Part shown: positions 62,392 through 64,000 of the stretch, one piece after another
Layout: every line of letters begins with the position of its first letter
Numbering within the stretch: the stretch's first letter is position 1
From: Litoditis marina
Taxonomy: Eukaryota; Nematoda; Chromadorea; Rhabditida; Rhabditidae
Direction: 5' to 3'
Length of the DNA stretch: 64,000 nt
Assembly: GCA_964036275.1 (NCBI GenBank)
Contig: OZ038433.1
Span: 4,872,348-4,936,347, forward strand
Position numbers and translations under genes: made by a program
Notes under the pieces: generated by a model
What the model saw: only the letters and a program-made list of their open reading frames with translations
Databases searched by the model: none
Told to the model about the DNA's origin: nothing

Positions 62392-62535
62392 TACTGTTCT
62401 ATTCTGCTAGTCAATGCAAATTCACCTGAAACATGTTGAACACAGCGCAACTCAGAAAAGTGCAATAACAAAGTGCACGATTCCTCATTAGAATGCTAAC
62501 TTTACGTTACTATTCAATTTACTTCTAGTATACTG
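62392..62535. repeat. MITE-like repeat, copy 3
   Basis: CTGCTAGTC through ACTTCTAGTATACTG; contains GAAACATGTTGAACACAGCG and CCTCATTAGAATGCTAACTT. Confidence 0.75.
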
Positions 62536-62659
62536 TACCTCCGAGGCAGCTGATGGTACAATTCTCACCTGCATTCGGTGCCAGTAGGCTAACTGAATTT
62601 CTCTTTGTTGCTTTCCTCTGTGTGCGTAGAGATGATGGCGTTGCTATAGTCGCCATTTT

Positions 62660-62830
62660 CCCATAAAGCAGCAGAGGGTTCAATTGATTGAGCGATGCGT
62701 GGCGAGCAGTCGTTGATTATTTGCCAGCAGTTGAGAGAGTGAATAGATCAATGATACGCAGACGAACCTGGCTGCTCGCCAAACCCCGCCCCATACAAAA
62801 TCGATGGTACGGTGTCCACAACGGTTTGAC
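62660..62830. repeat. Second copy of the 19.9-20.3 kb dispersed repeat
   Basis: TTCAATTGATTGAGCGATG through GTGTCCACAACGG, in the same order as the repeat inside pseudogene D. Confidence 0.6.
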
Positions 62831-63410
62831 AAATCCTATATGTCTAGCGCAGATTTTGTTGGCGGTCCTTTTTCCGCGGCGTTTATGGACATCGATAACC
62901 ACCCGTGCCTTCGCCTAGCATGCGACGTTAGCGAACCGACTGTGAAGCTGGAGGGATGATCCAGTTGCCTCTGTCTTTCTCTCAGTTTTTTCCTTCTCAT
63001 GGTTCGCTCTCCGTCTCCGCCTAAAAGTTAGTTTCTCCGCTAAATTTTTTTTTTCAGATCTCTCTTTGGGTTTCGCTTCACCTGCTCCTCTGTGATTTGT
63101 TTCGCCTCTCTCTATTCCTCTTTTTATATCTCATTGTCACTCTCTATTTCTCAACTTCAGCAGCTACTACAAATGTATGTGACATGTATGACGATCACCG
63201 CCTCGTAACGAAGCGACGTGAATAAATAAATTTGTAAATATGTAATTTCTCAGTCCACATTTCCAGCAAAACGTTTTGGAACCGCACCTGTGGAAAATGA
63301 AGCGTCATATAGAAAATCGGATTGGACATAGGAACGTTGAAGAGCACATTCAGAGAATAACACATGGGAGAATACTGTAGGCTACTATAAAAACAAGGTT
63401 TCCCTTAACC
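62831..63410. other. Spacer without recognised gene
   Basis: CT-rich near 62970-63160, otherwise featureless. Confidence 0.5.
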
Positions 63411-63563
63411 TACAATACTAGAAGTAAATTGAGTCAAGTAAAGTTAGCATTCTAATGATGAATCGTGCACTTTGTTATTGCACTGTTTCTGAGTTCTGCT
63501 GTGTTGACGTATTCGGCATTACGTGCTTTAGCACAAGAAGTTCACAAGCTGTATTTTGACTAA
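63411..63563. repeat. MITE-like repeat, copy 4 (inverted)
   Basis: TACTAGAAGTAAATTGAG through TTTTGACTAACA; the complement of copies 1-3, including TTAGCATTCTAATGATGAAT. Confidence 0.75.
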
Positions 63564-63759
63564 CATAGTGACATAGTCACAGTTGCGTCCTATTCGTGAA
63601 CGGTGGCCGTATTTGTTTAAACTAAGATGTCCGTGTTATTCATACTTCGATCCGTTGAAAATATCATTGAGTGTGTTGTTACGACTTCTTACATAAAAGG
63701 TTTTTATATAAGTAGACAAATCGCGATTAATACTTTATTGCATGTCATCTTCTGATTCA

Positions 63760-63807
63760 TTAGTTGGGATGTCTGGACCCGTGCACGATCAACCATCTGC
63801 CGTCGAT
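63760..63807 (-). CDS. Last exon of a second NTF2-like gene (rest outside window)
   Basis: The exon follows a TTTTCAG acceptor and reads IDGRWLIVHGSRHPN then stop. It aligns with the last exon of the gene at 53889 (INGEWMLLHASKHANN). Same strand, so this is a tandem paralogue whose other exons lie beyond the right edge. The 193 bp to its right is intron. Confidence 0.65.
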   Translation of the reverse strand: MDGRWLIVHGSRHPN

Positions 63808-64000
63808 CTGAAAAGTTGTGTTAGAACATTCGAATGACACAAGAAAGCACAAAGTTTACATCTAACTTTATATAAATTGAATGAGATAATGAATATGTGT
63901 GTTTTTGATCAATTTTTCGTTCATGACCCTTCGAAGGATGTTGTAAAATGTTATTGCTGGTTTAATCTCAATACATCCGGTTTCTACGAGTTTTGACAAA

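Overview
The window looks like nuclear DNA of a free-living (rhabditid) nematode. The genes are cut into many short exons with TTTTCAG-type acceptors, the DNA is AT-rich, small foldback repeats fill introns and spacers, and a 625-residue type I TGF-beta receptor matches nematode SMA-6. The genus cannot be fixed from the sequence alone. I built the gene models by hand from splice sites, reading phase and comparison between paralogues. No transcript or database evidence was available.

1-22.5 kb: a cluster of four paralogues that encode a Cys/His-rich or hydrophobic N-terminus followed by a long coiled coil. Copy A (minus, 188-3197) is open but runs off the left edge. Copy B (minus, 6093-10906) is complete: 11 exons, 339 residues. 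Copy C (minus, about 12.62-12.78 kb) is a one-exon relic. Copy D (plus, 13.66-22.52 kb) keeps nearly every exon at the same length but carries three nonsense codons, and a full-length non-LTR retrotransposon (about 14.2-18.26 kb, both ORFs open) sits in its first intron. I do not recognise this family.

23.9-42.7 kb: three ordinary genes. These are a sma-6-like BMP/TGF-beta type I receptor (plus, 18 exons), a 289-residue type II membrane protein of unknown function (plus, 7 exons) and a rhodopsin-family neuropeptide-type GPCR (minus, 8 exons). The last two converge tail to tail.

42.7-64 kb: gene-poor and repeat-rich. Two copies of a 1.6-1.7 kb composite repeat lie in opposite orientation on either side of a small secreted NTF2-like/SnoaL-like gene (minus, 53889-56747, 152 residues). 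The right-hand copy is nested inside a larger element with 19-bp terminal inverted repeats. The last exon of a second NTF2-like gene lies at the right edge. Other repeats include three copies of an element with a tRNA-like A/B-box module, four copies of a MITE-like repeat of about 130-150 bp, many small foldbacks containing GTAGTTTGATC, a 24-base G tract and a 330-bp region of alternating G6/C6 runs.

The genes do not form one pathway. The receptor would act in BMP-type body-size or dauer signalling and the GPCR in neuropeptide sensing. The coiled-coil cluster and the NTF2-like pair look like locally expanding families.
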